A DNA stretch of 16,122 nucleotides, taken from the NCBI GenBank assembly GCA_039714155.1, contig JBDLJX010000060.1, positions 1-16,122 on the forward strand, in the 5' to 3' direction. Position numbers and translations under genes: made by a program. The notes below the pieces were generated by a model that was not told the DNA's origin, did no database searches, and saw nothing but the letters and a program-made list of their open reading frames with translations. Below, piece after piece: positions 1 through 7,579 of this stretch; within the stretch, counting starts at the first letter, position 1, and each line of letters begins with the position of its first letter. The DNA is from SZUA-186 sp039714155. Its GTDB lineage: Bacteria; Pseudomonadota; Gammaproteobacteria; UBA9214.

Positions 1-61
1 AGGCAATGAAGCCGACCCACATATTGGCCAGACCCAGGCTGGCTGCCTTGTCATCATTCAT
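1..61 (-). CDS. Cytochrome c oxidase subunit I, ba3-type (first 20 codons only)
   Basis: Reading leftward from an ATG at 61, the first 20 codons give MNDDKAASLGLANMWVGFIA before the window ends. The start codon overlaps the stop of the subunit II gene in an ATGA (58-61), the usual sign of translational coupling. The identity is inferred from this position: in ba3-type oxidase clusters the order is IIa, II, I. Subunit I is the haem-copper membrane subunit that reduces O2. None of its haem or CuB histidines are inside the window, so the call rests on context and a hydrophobic beginning. Confidence 0.62.
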   Translation of the reverse strand, partial: MNDDKAASLGLANMWVGFIA

Positions 62-576
62 GATTGCCCTCCCGCAGATTTCGGCACCACCACCAGGCGC
101 GACCACATCGAGTCATGCCCCAGTCCGCAGTATTCATTGCACAGCAGGGAATACTCCCCCGTGCGCGGAAACGTTGTCGTGACCTCCGATATATAACCCG
201 GCACGATCATGGTGGCCATGTTCGTATTGGGTACATGAACGCCATGCAGGACATCGGCACTGGCCATCCGGAAGGTGACTTGCGTGTCGACCGGGACCTC
301 GATGCGCGGCGGGTAGAAACCATAGCGTGCCGCCACCAGGGTGACCGTCAGGCTGCCGTCGGGATTGGTTTTCACGCCGAGGTTGTCCTCGGCGAACTCT
401 TCCGTAAGATGCAGGCGCGAGGAATCGATGGTCTCGACATTGCTTGGCGGGTGCAGGTTACTGGCTACGGCGTAATAACCCAGCATTACCCCCATCACGA
501 CGGCAAGGCCAAGGGATATCCAGACCCATTTTCTTTCCAGCGGGTCTTCGCAGATACTTTTCAATGGATCTTCCAT
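58..576 (-). CDS. cbaB: Cytochrome c oxidase subunit II, ba3-type (CuA subunit)
   Basis: This 172-residue protein has one N-terminal membrane segment (about residues 18-38) and a periplasmic cupredoxin domain holding the binuclear CuA centre, which takes electrons from cytochrome c and passes them to subunit I. The CuA ligand set is complete: H111 in VLHGVHVP, then C146, E148 (carbonyl), C150, H154 and M157 in CNEYCGLGHDSM. The short length, the single membrane anchor and the HGxHV/CNxYCGLGH spacing fit the B-type (ba3) subunit II rather than the longer, two-helix A-type. A strong Shine-Dalgarno (GGGAGGAAGGC on the minus strand) precedes the ATG at 576. It lies 14 bases after the subunit IIa gene and overlaps the subunit I start by 4 bases. 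Confidence 0.93.
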   Translation of the reverse strand: MEDPLKSICEDPLERKWVWISLGLAVVMGVMLGYYAVASNLHPPSNVETIDSSRLHLTEEFAEDNLGVKTNPDGSLTVTLVAARYGFYPPRIEVPVDTQVTFRMASADVLHGVHVPNTNMATMIVPGYISEVTTTFPRTGEYSLLCNEYCGLGHDSMWSRLVVVPKSAGGQS

Positions 577-590
577 TATGCCTTCCTCCC

Positions 591-743
591 CTAGCTCACC
601 GGTCCGTGTTCAAGGAACATGAAAAAAAACATATAGGCCCAGCCGGCGAAAATCAGCGCACCGAGCAGCAACATCAGCGCGAAGGTACCCTTGGGCGCAC
701 TGTCGAGGATCTTCTGTTCCTCTTCAGGGGTTAGTTGATTCAT
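591..743 (-). CDS. Cytochrome c oxidase small subunit IIa (ba3-type)
   Basis: A 50-residue protein beginning MNQLTPEEEQKILDSAPKGT, with an acidic cytoplasmic start and a single hydrophobic helix at about residues 20-43 ending in LEHGPVS. ba3 oxidases carry a one-helix subunit IIa that stands in for the missing second helix of their short subunit II, and this gene sits directly before subunit II as expected (14-base gap). The minus-strand Shine-Dalgarno GGAGG lies a proper distance upstream of the ATG. The identification rests on size, topology and position, since such short proteins carry little sequence signature. Confidence 0.8.
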   Translation of the reverse strand: MNQLTPEEEQKILDSAPKGTFALMLLLGALIFAGWAYMFFFMFLEHGPVS

Positions 744-1122
744 TCAGGTTCCTCCATTGGATTGTTGTATAACTATTTATTTACTGTGGGAGCGCCGTCC
801 CCGGCGCGAATCGCGGCTGAAAGCTTCCGCGTCCTGCTCACGCCCCTCACCTACATCCCTGTAGGCGAAGCCGCTCCCACACTGCGCAGAGAGAATCGTT
901 GAGAGTGGGAAGCTGACAGCATTCCCTGTAGACAGAAGCCGTTTATTCCTGCTGGTATCTGGCTTCACGGTGTCCCCCTTTTAATTTTGAGCCGATATTC
1001 GCCAATTTTGCTGTAAATTACAAGTAGAAGGCGGTAGCATCTTGCCTGTCTGTAGCACATCAGGGCAAATCGTACCCGGCGGGCAACGGGTACGTAATAA
1101 CAAACCCGGCAAGGAAAAACCC
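744..1122. other. Intergenic region between divergent cox genes and psiE-like gene
   Basis: This 379-base stretch separates the leftward oxidase genes from the rightward PsiE-family gene. It holds a REP-type inverted repeat (785-881, listed separately) and an AT-rich block (about 976-1020) next to the PsiE gene that could carry its promoter: TTGAGC at 987-992 and TGTAAA near 1012 are weak -35/-10 candidates with imperfect spacing. A short open frame across 777-968 lies largely over the repeat and does not look like a gene. I see no RNA gene here. Confidence 0.6.
785..881. repeat. REP-type inverted repeat (imperfect BIME-like pair)
   Basis: The left arm starts TGTGGGAGCG at 785-794 and the right arm ends in its exact complement CGCTCCCACA at 872-881. 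Read on the minus strand, the right arm begins TGTGGGAGCGGCTTCGCC, the GGAGCGGC-cored form common to REP elements of gammaproteobacteria such as Pseudomonas. The left arm carries its own hairpin (GCGCC..GGCGC at about 792-806), followed by GAATCGCGG. Beyond the first ten bases the two arms differ, so this looks like two REP units in head-to-head orientation. The same core occurs in the better-preserved pair at 8151-8225. REP elements are mobilised by RAYT transposases; none is encoded in this window. Confidence 0.72.
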
Positions 1123-1578
1123 ATGTCAGACAAGCCAGACGAGCACACCAACCAGCTGGAACGGGCCGAGCACTATATTTATCTTGCCGCCGGTTATATC
1201 CTGGTGTTTGCGGCAGCCGGTTTGCTGGTTGCCGCCATCATCGAGATGGCCGGCAGTATCATGGAGGGCAAGTACACCACGGCCATGGTGCATCTGCTGG
1301 ACCGGGTCCTGCTGGCGTTGATGCTGGCGGAAATCATCTACACCGTCGGTCGCATCTCGCGCACCCAGATGCTCGAGACCGAACCGTTTCTGATTGTCGG
1401 CATCATCGCGGCCATCCGGCGCATGCTGATCCTCACGGCGGAAAGCACCGGTCACGTCGATCTAACAGACCCGGTTTTTCAGGCGCTGCTGGCGGAACTG
1501 GGGCTGCTGGCGCTGATCATCTTCCTGCTCGCCTGGTCCATGCGCATGCTGGGTGATCGCGGTAAAAGTCCGGAATAA
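1123..1578 (+). CDS. PsiE-family (phosphate-starvation-inducible E) membrane protein
   Basis: A 151-residue protein with four predicted membrane helices, at about residues 22-46, 60-78, 85-105 and 120-142. The central PFLIVGIIAAIRRMLILTAE stretch, joining the third helix to its charged flank, is the hallmark of the PsiE family, whose biochemical role is unknown. The frame stays open upstream, but the ATG at 1123 follows a good Shine-Dalgarno (AAGGAAAA, 1111-1118) and gives the family's usual length, so I prefer it to earlier TTG/GTG codons. It is separated from napD by 110 bases holding an FNR-like site, so it is probably not in the nap operon. I see no convincing Pho box upstream, so phosphate control should not be assumed. 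Confidence 0.82.
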   Translation: MSDKPDEHTNQLERAEHYIYLAAGYILVFAAAGLLVAAIIEMAGSIMEGKYTTAMVHLLDRVLLALMLAEIIYTVGRISRTQMLETEPFLIVGIIAAIRRMLILTAESTGHVDLTDPVFQALLAELGLLALIIFLLAWSMRMLGDRGKSPE

Positions 1579-1588
1579 CCCTGCCTTC

Positions 1589-1630
1589 TTGACATAGATC
1601 ATGGAATTACCGGCCGAACTTGCCTACATG
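1589..1630 (+). promoter_or_regulatory. FNR/Anr-like site and -10 element ahead of the nap operon
   Basis: TTGAC-ATAG-ATCAT (1589-1602) matches the FNR consensus TTGAT-N4-ATCAA at 8 of 10 half-site positions. TACATG (1625-1630) begins exactly where the -10 box of a class II FNR promoter should lie, 22 bases past the site. This predicts a start near 1637 and a leader of about 50 bases before napD. The site is seen; its function is inferred from the match, the geometry and the nitrate-respiration genes behind it. Confidence 0.68.
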
Positions 1631-1688
1631 TAAGCAAATAGCTTGATGGGCTGAAAGATCCATCACCAATAAGAGGGGCATTACAACA

Positions 1689-2006
1689 ATGAATATATCC
1701 GGCATCCTGGTAGTTACCGCACCGGAACATACCGGGAATGTCAGCAAAAAATTACAAAGCCTGACCGGTATCGAAATCCATTATGTCGATGCTGCGACCG
1801 GTCGTATTGTCATCACCCAGGAAGCCGAGACTATCAGTGCCGAGGTCGATGGCCTGAAGCGCATCCGCGCCCTGCCCCACATCGTTCTGGCGGAAATGTC
1901 CTGCCACTATTTTGAAGAAGACCGTGAGCTGCTGGATGCCATTCCAGCGGAACTTGACGACGAAGGACTCGAATCGGGCAGTGTACCCGCCTGTCTGAAC
2001 GAATAA
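1689..2006 (+). CDS. napD: NapD, chaperone for periplasmic nitrate reductase
   Basis: A 105-residue cytoplasmic protein that, in this family, binds the twin-arginine signal peptide of NapA and holds back export until the molybdenum cofactor is in. The beginning MNISGILVVTAPEHTGNVSKKL and the segment VDGLKRIRALPHIVLAEMSCHYFE show the typical small ferredoxin-like fold of NapD, ending in an acidic tail. It directly precedes napA (46-base gap) and is the first gene of the operon. AGAGGGG at about 1672-1678 serves as a somewhat distant Shine-Dalgarno for the ATG at 1689. Placement of napD first differs from the epsilonproteobacterial order, where it comes last. Confidence 0.93.
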   Translation: MNISGILVVTAPEHTGNVSKKLQSLTGIEIHYVDAATGRIVITQEAETISAEVDGLKRIRALPHIVLAEMSCHYFEEDRELLDAIPAELDDEGLESGSVPACLNE

Positions 2007-2052
2007 TCTCTATCACCTGCAACAGAACCTGATCAAATCACAGGAGGCCATA

Positions 2053-4797
2053 ATGGACCTGACACGCAGAGAATTTCTCAAATCCAGTGCAGCAACAGCC
2101 ACCGCCACCGCGGCCGGCATCACGGTCCCGGCGGCCGCCCTTGCCAAATCCAAACAGGCCGATGCCGGTGTACAGTGGGACAAAAGCGTGTGTCGTTTCT
2201 GCGGCACCGGTTGCGGCATCATGGTCGCAACCAAAGGCGGCCGCATCGTCGCCACCAAGGGCGATCCGGATGCACCGGTCAACCGGGGGCTCAACTGCAT
2301 CAAGGGATATTTCAACGGCAAGATCCAGTACGGCAAGGACCGCCTCACCCGGCCGTTGATGCGCATGACGGACGGCGAGTTCGACAAGCAGGGCAAGTTC
2401 CAGCCGGTCAGCTGGGAACGCGCCTTCGATGAAATGGAGAAGCAATTCAAGAAGACCTACCAGGATATGGGCCCGCACGGCGTCGCCGTCTTTGGCTCCG
2501 GCCAGTACACCATCCCGGAAGGTTATGTCATGGCCAAGCTGATGAAGGCCGGTTTCCGCAGCAACAACATCGATCCCAATGCCAGGCACTGCATGGCCTC
2601 GGCCGTGGTGGGCTTTATCCAGACCTTCGGCATCGACGAACCGGCCGGCAACTACGATGACATCGAACACACCGATACCGTCGTTACCTGGGGCGCCAAT
2701 ATGGCGGAGTGCCACCCCATCCTGTGGGCGCGCGTCTCCGACCGGCGGCTGGGCAATGACAATGTGAAGCTGGTGAACCTGACCACGATCAGCAACCAGA
2801 CCTCCGATATCGCCGACCTGGAGATCGTCTTCAAGCCGGGCACCGACCTCGCCATCCAGAACTATATCCTGCGAGAAATCGTGAAGAACGACGCCGTCAA
2901 CCACGATTTTGTCAACAAGCACTGCGTGTTCTCAACCGGCCCTTACGATATCGGCTACGGCATGCGCGGCACCTCCAAATATGCATTCGATGCCGAAAAG
3001 GACATCCAGGCCAAGGAACTGGTAGTGACGCTGGATGCGGACGAAGCCGTCGCCCAGCGCCGCAAGCCCGGCGAGAAGGTCAAGCAGAACAACACCAAAA
3101 AGCCGGTCAAACACTGGCTGATTACGTACGAGGAATTCAAGCGCGGCGTGGAGCCCTACACCCTGGACTTTGTGGCGGAACTGTCCAAAGGCGACCCGGA
3201 TGAAGACCTGGCGGCATACAAACAGAAGCTGCAGGAACTGGCTAAACTTTACATGGACAAGAACCGCAAGCTGGTCAGCTACTGGACCATGGGCTTCAAC
3301 CAGCACTACCGCGGTAGCTGGGTCAACGAGCAGAACTATGCCATCCACCTGCTGCTTGGCAAGCAGGCGCAGCCCGGCAACGGTGCCTTCTCGCTCACCG
3401 GCCAGCCATCGGCCTGCGGCACGGCCCGTGAAGTGGGCACCTTCGCCCACCGCCTGCCGGCGGACCTGGTGGTGTTCAATCCCAAACACCGTGCCTTCAG
3501 TGAAGGCCTGTGGAAGCTGCCGGCCAATACCCTGAATCCCAAGGTCGGCAGCCACATTACCAAGATCATGCGCGACCTGGAAGACGGCTCGGTCAAGTGG
3601 GCCTGGGTGCAGGTGAACAACCCCTTCCAGGCTACCGCCAATGCCAATCACTGGCTCAAGGCCGCGCGCAAGATGGACAACTTCCTGGTGGTATCGGATC
3701 CCTACCCCACCGTCTCGGCCAAGGTGGCCGACCTGATCCTGCCCACGGCCATGATCTTCGAGAAGTGGGGGCTGTACGGTAACGCGGAACGCCGCACCCA
3801 GGCCTGGCGCCAGCAGGTCAACCCGCCCGGTGAAGCCATGGGTGATGTCTGGCAGGGACTGGAGTTTGCCAAGCGCTTCAAGCTGAAGGAAGTCTGGGGC
3901 GAACAGGCGGTGCCCGGACTCAAGGCCGGGGGTTTCGAGGACGGCAAACTGCCGGACGTGCTGGCCGAGGCACAGAAGATGGGGTATTCGCCCGATGACA
4001 CCCTCTACGATGTACTGTTCGCCAACAAGGAGAACCGCAAGGTCAAGTGGCCGGATAAATCGGTAGCAAAGGGCCACGGCAACCACATTGCCGAAAAACT
4101 GGATGACGGCTGGTTCCCGGAAAAGGCCCTGTTCAACGAATACCGGCAGTTCGGCGTGGGACATGCCCACGACCTCGCGGAGTTCGATGTCTACTACCGT
4201 GATGATGTGCGTGGCCTGAAGTGGCCGGTGGTTGACGGCAAGGAAACCCAGTGGCGTTTCAACGAGAAATACGACTCCTATTGCGCCAAGGGCAGCGGTT
4301 TTGATTTCTACGGCAAGGCCCTCAAGGCCCTGCCCAGTGGTGACCTGGACAAGGTCACCACTCCGGACAAGACCAGTCTCGCACACAAGGCCAAGATCTT
4401 TTTCCGACCCTATGCCGCACCACCGGAACAGCCGGACAAGAACTATGACCTGTGGTTCTCCACCGGCCGGGTACTGGAACACTGGCACACCGGCACCATG
4501 ACACGGCGGGTCCCGGAACTGCATCGCGCCGTACCCACGGCCCTGCTGTACATGAACCCGGATGATGCCAAGGCACGCGGCATCCAGCGCAATGACGTGG
4601 TCTGGATCGAGTCGCGCCGCGGCAAGATCAAGGCCGTGGTGGAGACCCGGGGACGCAACCGTCCGGTGAAGGGCTATACCTTCGCGGCGTTCTTTGACGA
4701 GGGCGTGTTCGTCAACAAGGTCTGCCTGGACGTTACCTGCCCCATGTCGAAGGAAGAGGATTTCAAGAAGGCCGCCATCAAGGTCTACAAGGCCTGA
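2053..4797 (+). CDS. napA: NapA, catalytic subunit of periplasmic nitrate reductase
   Basis: A 914-residue molybdoenzyme that reduces nitrate to nitrite in the periplasm using a Mo-bis(MGD) cofactor and one [4Fe-4S] cluster. A twin-arginine signal (TRREFLKSS, residues 4-12) ends near ALA-KS (cleavage after about residue 31). The cluster cysteines are C47, C50, C54 (CRFCGTGC) and C82, with the conserved K84 between cluster and cofactor. The Mo-ligating cysteine is C180 in NARHCMASAV, which distinguishes Nap from aspartate-ligated Nar. SD CAGGAGG (2041-2047) fixes the start. It is roughly 80 residues longer than typical proteobacterial NapA (about 830) and close to the approximately 920 of epsilonproteobacterial NapA. 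Extra lysine-rich sequence around residues 315-360 may account for part of the excess. It pairs with NapB, encoded downstream. Confidence 0.97.
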   Translation: MDLTRREFLKSSAATATATAAGITVPAAALAKSKQADAGVQWDKSVCRFCGTGCGIMVATKGGRIVATKGDPDAPVNRGLNCIKGYFNGKIQYGKDRLTRPLMRMTDGEFDKQGKFQPVSWERAFDEMEKQFKKTYQDMGPHGVAVFGSGQYTIPEGYVMAKLMKAGFRSNNIDPNARHCMASAVVGFIQTFGIDEPAGNYDDIEHTDTVVTWGANMAECHPILWARVSDRRLGNDNVKLVNLTTISNQTSDIADLEIVFKPGTDLAIQNYILREIVKNDAVNHDFVNKHCVFSTGPYDIGYGMRGTSKYAFDAEKDIQAKELVVTLDADEAVAQRRKPGEKVKQNNTKKPVKHWLITYEEFKRGVEPYTLDFVAELSKGDPDEDLAAYKQKLQELAKLYMDKNRKLVSYWTMGFNQHYRGSWVNEQNYAIHLLLGKQAQPGNGAFSLTGQPSACGTAREVGTFAHRLPADLVVFNPKHRAFSEGLWKLPANTLNPKVGSHITKIMRDLEDGSVKWAWVQVNNPFQATANANHWLKAARKMDNFLVVSDPYPTVSAKVADLILPTAMIFEKWGLYGNAERRTQAWRQQVNPPGEAMGDVWQGLEFAKRFKLKEVWGEQAVPGLKAGGFEDGKLPDVLAEAQKMGYSPDDTLYDVLFANKENRKVKWPDKSVAKGHGNHIAEKLDDGWFPEKALFNEYRQFGVGHAHDLAEFDVYYRDDVRGLKWPVVDGKETQWRFNEKYDSYCAKGSGFDFYGKALKALPSGDLDKVTTPDKTSLAHKAKIFFRPYAAPPEQPDKNYDLWFSTGRVLEHWHTGTMTRRVPELHRAVPTALLYMNPDDAKARGIQRNDVVWIESRRGKIKAVVETRGRNRPVKGYTFAAFFDEGVFVNKVCLDVTCPMSKEEDFKKAAIKVYKA

Positions 4798-4838
4798 GGG
4801 GGTTTACCGGGGTATCGCCACCGGCAGAACACGTGTTG

Positions 4839-5603
4839 ATGAACAGTCACGCAAAGATCTCGCGGCGTAACTTTTTCGCCAGGGTGGGACAGGGGGCCGC
4901 ACTGGCGGCCAGCGGCGGACTGGTCTGGCTGTACCTGCTGAAGCAGCAGGTACGGGCATCCCCGTACGCCATTCGCCCGCCGGGGGCCCGTGATGAACCG
5001 GACTTCCATGCCCGCTGCATCAAGTGCGGTCAATGCGTCGATGCCTGTCCCTACGATACCCTGGCACTGGCCACCGCCGATGCCGGCATCCCCATCGGTA
5101 CACCCTATTTCGTGCCGCGCAACGTGCCCTGTTACATGTGTGAGGATATCCCCTGCGTCAGGGCCTGCCCGACCGGCGCGCTGGATCCTGCCCTGGACAA
5201 TATCGATGACGCACGCATGGGGCTGGCGGTGATCGACATTGAGAACTGCCTGTCCTGGCAGGGGCTGCGCTGCGAGATCTGTTTCCGTGAATGCCCGGTA
5301 CAGAGCGAGGCCATCACGGTCGAGCACCACCCGCGCCGGCTCAGCAAACACGCCATGTTCGTACCACTGGTGCACAGCAATGCCTGCACCGGCTGCGGCA
5401 TCTGCGAGCAGGCCTGCCCGACCCAGAAGGCCGCCATTCGCGTGCTGCCGCCCGAGCTGGTGCAGGGCCAGATCGGCGATCACTATCGCCTGGGATGGAC
5501 CGTCGACACGCCGATTACCCGGGATTTCAATGCCGGCGGTGGTGCAACGGGCGCCGACACCCCGGCCACCGGACTCGATTACCTGAACGAGGGCCCCCTG
5601 TGA
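4839..5603 (+). CDS. napG: NapG, periplasmic iron-sulfur subunit of the NapGH quinol dehydrogenase
   Basis: A 254-residue ferredoxin-like protein of the MauM/NapG family. It is exported by a twin-arginine signal (SRRNFFARVG, residues 8-17) and receives electrons from membrane NapH on the way to NapB/NapA. Four [4Fe-4S] motifs are visible: C60-x2-C63-x2-C66-x3-C70; C98/C101/C106/C110; C137/C145/C148/C152 with the unusual wide first spacing typical of this family; and C183/C186/C189/C193. I take the ATG at 4839; the frame also has GTG at 4833 and TTG at 4836, which would add two residues. The upstream Shine-Dalgarno is weak. The stop overlaps the GTG start of napH by 4 bases (GTGA), so the two are translationally coupled. 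Confidence 0.94.
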   Translation: MNSHAKISRRNFFARVGQGAALAASGGLVWLYLLKQQVRASPYAIRPPGARDEPDFHARCIKCGQCVDACPYDTLALATADAGIPIGTPYFVPRNVPCYMCEDIPCVRACPTGALDPALDNIDDARMGLAVIDIENCLSWQGLRCEICFRECPVQSEAITVEHHPRRLSKHAMFVPLVHSNACTGCGICEQACPTQKAAIRVLPPELVQGQIGDHYRLGWTVDTPITRDFNAGGGATGADTPATGLDYLNEGPL

Positions 5604-6541
5604 ACGAGGGCAACCAGACGACGAAAACCGGACCCGATGGCCGGCCGGTCAGGCCCTTCATCATGCCGTCGTCGTTCACGGGCAAGTTACGCGTCTGGCG
5701 CTATCTGCTCATGCGCCGCAGCATGCAACTTGGCATCCTGCTGCTGTTTCTGGGCACGGTGCGCGGCGGCTGGGAGGTGGCCGGCCGGCCGGTCCTGACC
5801 GGCAACCTGAGCAGTTCGGAGCTGTTTGGTCTGATCCCGATGGCTGATCCGTTTGCCGTGCTGCAAATCATGCTCACCGGCCACCTGCCGCTGCTGGAAG
5901 TGCTGCTGGGAGCTGCACTCATTCTCGGTATCTATGGACTCCTCGGCGGTCGCAGCTGGTGTGCATGGGTCTGCCCCGTCAACATGGTCACCGACCTGGC
6001 CGCCTGGTTGCGCCGCCGGCTTGGCATTACCGACATGTTTCGCCTCAGCCGTAATATCCGTTATACCGTCCTGATACTGACGCTGATCCTGTCGCTACTC
6101 ACCGGTGTCGCTGCCTTCGAATGGATCAGCCCCATCAGCATGCTGCACCGGGAACTGATCTTCGGTGCCGGCCTCGGCTGGATCGCGGTGCTGGGTGTGT
6201 TCCTGTTCGATCTGTTTATCCTGCGCAATGGCTGGTGCGGACACCTGTGCCCACTGGGCGCGTTCTATGCGCTGGTCGGCAAGCTGGCGCAGGTGCGTGT
6301 CCGCTTCGACACCCCGACCTGCACCCATTGCGGCGAGTGCGCCAGGGTGTGTCCGGAACCCCAGGTACTGAACCTCAGGGAAGCCGCCACGGCAGGCATG
6401 ATCGCCTCCGGTGAATGCAGCAACTGCGGCCGCTGCATCACCATTTGTCCCGAGGACACCCTGCATTTTGATCTGCGGCATTTGATCAAAACCCGAGAAC
6501 AACCCGATACAAGCAAATTTCATCACAGGAGAGCAGCATGA
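5600..6541 (+). CDS. napH: NapH, membrane quinol dehydrogenase subunit with iron-sulfur clusters
   Basis: This membrane protein takes electrons from quinol and passes them to NapG. Starting at the GTG at 5600, which overlaps the napG stop, it is 313 residues long; an ATG at 5663 would give 292, nearer the usual length, and is the main alternative. Four helices are apparent. Two CX3CP motifs (WCAWVCP and WCGHLCP) follow helices, as is characteristic of NapH. A C-terminal pair of [4Fe-4S] motifs (CTHCGECARVCP and CSNCGRCITICP) is cytoplasmic. Its stop overlaps the napB ATG (ATGA, 6538-6541). With napG it forms the only quinol-oxidising module here; no NapC-type tetrahaem cytochrome is encoded in the window. 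Confidence 0.94.
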   Translation: MNEGNQTTKTGPDGRPVRPFIMPSSFTGKLRVWRYLLMRRSMQLGILLLFLGTVRGGWEVAGRPVLTGNLSSSELFGLIPMADPFAVLQIMLTGHLPLLEVLLGAALILGIYGLLGGRSWCAWVCPVNMVTDLAAWLRRRLGITDMFRLSRNIRYTVLILTLILSLLTGVAAFEWISPISMLHRELIFGAGLGWIAVLGVFLFDLFILRNGWCGHLCPLGAFYALVGKLAQVRVRFDTPTCTHCGECARVCPEPQVLNLREAATAGMIASGECSNCGRCITICPEDTLHFDLRHLIKTREQPDTSKFHHRRAA

Positions 6542-6996
6542 AAACCATCCCGTTCCTCGCCACGTTCGGCCTCATGATTGCCGTCACCGGACCTGCATTC
6601 GGTGAAGCCATCGATGAACTCAATATGGGCCTGAGCAAGACCAGTGTGTTCGATACCCCGACCCCGTCCGCATCTGCCTACAGCGATGCCAAACCCGGCA
6701 AGAACGAATGGCTGCCGCGGGCCTGGGAGGGTGCACCGCCCCAGATCCCGCACCGGACCGAGATGTACCTGCCGGTGGTGGCCGCGGACAACCAGTGCCT
6801 GGACTGCCATGATGTGCCGAAATACATAGACAAGCCCAAAAACACGGACCGGACCATCAAGAACAAGAGCCCGATGTCGCGCGATCACTACGCGAACGCG
6901 GACCTGGAGGACGTGGCCGGTGCACGCTTCAACTGCACGCAGTGTCATGTACCCCAGTCGAATGCGGCGCCGCTGGTAGAGAGCACCTTTCGCTGA
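6538..6996 (+). CDS. napB: NapB, dihaem cytochrome c subunit of periplasmic nitrate reductase
   Basis: A 152-residue electron-transfer subunit that feeds NapA. A Sec signal peptide (about residues 1-22, ending PAFGEA) is followed by two CXXCH haem c sites, CLDCH at 87-91 and CTQCH at 133-137. H72 (in IPHR) and H117 (in SRDHY) are the expected distal ligands, giving bis-histidine haems. Length and motif placement are typical of NapB. A GGAGAGCAGC Shine-Dalgarno precedes the ATG at 6538, which overlaps the napH stop. Maturation would need a cytochrome c maturation system, which is not in this window. Confidence 0.96.
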   Translation: MKTIPFLATFGLMIAVTGPAFGEAIDELNMGLSKTSVFDTPTPSASAYSDAKPGKNEWLPRAWEGAPPQIPHRTEMYLPVVAADNQCLDCHDVPKYIDKPKNTDRTIKNKSPMSRDHYANADLEDVAGARFNCTQCHVPQSNAAPLVESTFR

Positions 6997-7001
6997 AACC
7001 C

Positions 7002-7514
7002 ATGGATGGCGGACGCCGGGCATTTCTGCGTGGATCGCTGCTGACCCGTGCAGGCCGCGTGGAGGAAGTACGGCGGCAACAACCGCTGGGGCCACCCCCG
7101 CCCTGGCATCAGGGCCTGGCGCTGGCCGACCACTGCCTGGACTGCCCGCACCCCTGCATAGACGCCTGCGAACCGGGGATTATCCGCCTGCACCCGGTGG
7201 ACCACGAGCAGGCCGGCCTCCCCTACCTCGACTTCAGCACCAACGGCTGCACCTTTTGCCAGGCTTGCGTCACGGCCTGTCCCATCGAAATCGAGGTGGT
7301 GGCCGACAGCCGGCCTGTCATCGGCACGGCACAACTGAACCGCAACACCTGCATTGCCTGGGATGACGTGATCTGCCTGGCCTGCAGCGGACGCTGCGAC
7401 TACGGCGCCATCACCACAGTCCACCAGCGCCGGGCGCAGATCGAGGCGGAAGTCTGCAACGGCTGCGGGATGTGTGTGGCCGCCTGCCCGGTGCAGGCCC
7501 TGAGTATTGCTTAA
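7002..7514 (+). CDS. napF: NapF, cytoplasmic ferredoxin-type accessory protein
   Basis: A 170-residue iron-sulfur protein that in studied systems interacts with NapA in the cytoplasm and helps its cluster or cofactor maturation. An N-terminal RRAFLRG resembles a twin-arginine motif but lacks a hydrophobic stretch, as in other NapF proteins. Four cysteine groups are present: C45/48/52/56, C83/86/89/93, the wide-spaced C117/125/128/132 that mirrors the third motif of NapG, and C152/155/158/162. The ATG at 7002 is only 5 bases past the napB stop and has no clear Shine-Dalgarno, so translation is probably coupled. The frame is open further upstream inside napB, but that would add unrelated residues. 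Confidence 0.92.
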   Translation: MDGGRRAFLRGSLLTRAGRVEEVRRQQPLGPPPPWHQGLALADHCLDCPHPCIDACEPGIIRLHPVDHEQAGLPYLDFSTNGCTFCQACVTACPIEIEVVADSRPVIGTAQLNRNTCIAWDDVICLACSGRCDYGAITTVHQRRAQIEAEVCNGCGMCVAACPVQALSIA

Positions 7515-7579
7515 CCTGGCTGTTGCATTAGCCGTGAAACCAGCCCCGCGGTGAGAAGTGCGGGCGAGGAGCCTGTCGG

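Noticed and set aside
911..936. Two CTGTC/GACAG-like elements upstream of the PsiE gene, considered as a Pho box
   Set aside because: The repeats are about 18 bases apart instead of the 11-base period of a Pho box and lie far from the gene; phosphate control is unsupported.
777..968. Open frame of 63 codons on the minus strand between the oxidase genes and the PsiE gene
   Set aside because: It lies largely across the REP-type repeat, has no recognisable protein character and no Shine-Dalgarno worth noting.
2932..4524. Very long minus-strand open frame opposite napA
   Set aside because: Antisense frame of a GC-rich coding gene; napA on the plus strand is unambiguous.
5291..5599. Upstream extension of the napH frame through napG
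   Set aside because: The extension is out-of-frame napG sequence; the GTG at 5600 overlapping the napG stop is the natural start.
6481..6490. TTTGATCAAA palindrome near the end of napH, considered as an FNR site
   Set aside because: It lacks the four-base spacer between the FNR half-sites and lies inside a coding gene.
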